From: Smithellaceae bacterium
GTDB lineage: Bacteria > Desulfobacterota > Syntrophia > Syntrophales > Smithellaceae
Assembly: GCA_028701435.1 (NCBI GenBank)
Contig: JAQVQT010000084.1
Coordinates: 1-7,739, forward strand
Direction of reading: 5' to 3'
Length of the DNA stretch: 7,739 nt
Shown: positions 6,977-7,739 of the stretch, one piece after another
How positions within the stretch are numbered: the first letter of the stretch is position 1
Layout: each line of letters begins with the position of its first letter
Program-made: the position numbers and the translations under genes
Notes under the pieces: model-generated
The model's database searches: none
What the model was told of the DNA's origin: nothing
What the model saw: only the letters and a program-made list of their open reading frames with translations

Positions 6977-7739
6977 TTATCGGCCTTTGAACTGCGCCGG
7001 TCTCTTTTCCAGAAACGCTTTGGCGCCTTCTTTGAAATCTTCGGTGACCAGCAGGGTTTGAAAGGCGGCTTTCTCAATCTTGGTGATCCCGTCGTAAAGG
7101 GTGCCCTCCAATCCCAGGCGAACGGCTTTCATGATCTCGCGCTGCGCCACGGGAGCGCCGCCCGCCAGTTTTTTGGCCAGTTTTTTGGCGGTTTCCAGGA
7201 CTTCGGCGGCGGGGACGACCTTGTTGAGCAGGCCGAGCGCGAGCGCTTCTTTGGCCGGCATAAAGTCTCCGGTCAGCATCAGTTCCAGCGCCTTGGTTTT
7301 TCCGATGTAGCGGGGCAGACGCTGGGTTCCGCCCCAGCCGGGGTTGAGGCCCAGTTTGACTTCGGGGAGCCCCACGACCGCTTCTTCCGCCATAATTCTC
7401 AAATGGCAGGAGCAGGCGAGTTCCAGGCCTCCGCCCAGGGCCAGGCCCTGAATGGCCGCGATGATGATCTTGGGGTAATTTTCAACTTTGAAATACACGT
7501 CGTTGCCGTCGTACTGGGGCACTTTACCCGACTGGAGGTCGGCAAACTCGGTAATGTCCGCGCCCGCCGAAAAGCATTTCGGGCCGGTGCCGGTAATGAT
7601 GATCACACGCACGGAGTCGTCCTTTTCGCAGCGGTTGAGCAGGTCGGTTAAATCCCGCAGAACCCCCTGCGCCATTGCGTTGGCCGGCGGATGATTGATG
7701 GCCGCCACCACGACCGCGCCGTCTTGTTCCACAACCAGT
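6977..7739 (-). CDS. Enoyl-CoA hydratase/isomerase (crotonase) family protein, N-terminus cut by window edge
   Basis: This crotonase-fold enzyme most likely hydrates a 2-enoyl-CoA to a 3-hydroxyacyl-CoA in the cytoplasm. The - strand frame is open to the window edge: LVVEQDGAVVVAAINHPPAN is the normal crotonase beginning, so only a few residues are missing and the GTG at 7730-7732 is probably an internal Val. Oxyanion-hole elements are CFSAGADI and ALGGGLE. Both catalytic glutamates of rat mitochondrial hydratase (Glu144 and Glu164) have counterparts: the Glu of GGGLE (codon 7421-7423) and the Glu of LPE (codon 7361-7363), which favours true hydratase activity over isomerase or dehalogenase branches. 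GWGGTQRLPRYIG follows as expected, and the C-terminus QFKGR is typical. It is convergent with the transporter operon and ends two bases beyond its terminator, so it belongs to a separate transcript. A role in degrading the imported acid is possible but only inferred. Confidence 0.92.
   Translation of the reverse strand, partial: LVVEQDGAVVVAAINHPPANAMAQGVLRDLTDLLNRCEKDDSVRVIIITGTGPKCFSAGADITEFADLQSGKVPQYDGNDVYFKVENYPKIIIAAIQGLALGGGLELACSCHLRIMAEEAVVGLPEVKLGLNPGWGGTQRLPRYIGKTKALELMLTGDFMPAKEALALGLLNKVVPAAEVLETAKKLAKKLAGGAPVAQREIMKAVRLGLEGTLYDGITKIEKAAFQTLLVTEDFKEGAKAFLEKRPAQFKGR

Noticed and set aside
7730..7732. GTG as the start of the crotonase gene
   Set aside because: The open frame continues upstream to the window edge with residues (LVVEQDG) that fit the normal crotonase N-terminus, so the true start lies outside the window.

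Overview
The window holds most of a high-affinity branched-chain-amino-acid-type (HAAT) ABC importer operon on the + strand, together with a tandem pair of family III (CaiB/BaiF) CoA-transferases. A convergent crotonase-family gene lies on the - strand. The organism is probably a Gram-negative bacterium, because the binding protein has a cleavable Sec signal without a lipobox cysteine. The moderately GC-rich composition and the mix of Liv-type transport with CoA-thioester enzymes would fit an acid-degrading anaerobe of the Desulfobacterota (former Deltaproteobacteria) kind. That placement is inference from gene style only; there is no rRNA or marker gene here.

Layout: positions 1-288 are the 3' end of a LivH-type permease gene. 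LivM (282-1322), LivG (1329-2075) and LivF (2068-2772) follow with overlaps or gaps of a few bases. CoA-transferase A (2775-4130) and CoA-transferase B (4127-5449) come next and overlap by ATGA. A 69-base gap with a perfect 8-base inverted repeat precedes the periplasmic binding protein gene (5519-6880). A short repeat cluster and a strong intrinsic terminator (6939-6974) end the unit. An enoyl-CoA hydratase gene on the - strand (6977-7739) runs off the right edge. There is no gene-free stretch above 300 bases.

Working model: the binding protein captures a ligand in the periplasm, LivH/LivM/LivG/LivF import it, and the CoA-transferase pair moves CoA onto it. This suggests the ligand is a carboxylic acid (organic or aromatic) rather than, or in addition to, an amino acid. 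The crotonase may act on the resulting acyl-CoA, but it is a separate transcription unit.

Two points deserve attention. CoA-transferase B carries Trp where the family has its catalytic Asp, while its partner keeps the Asp, which suggests a heteromer with one non-catalytic chain. LivG has a degenerate ABC signature while LivF has a perfect one, so the two ATP sites are probably unequal. I found no mobile element, CRISPR array, tRNA or rRNA.
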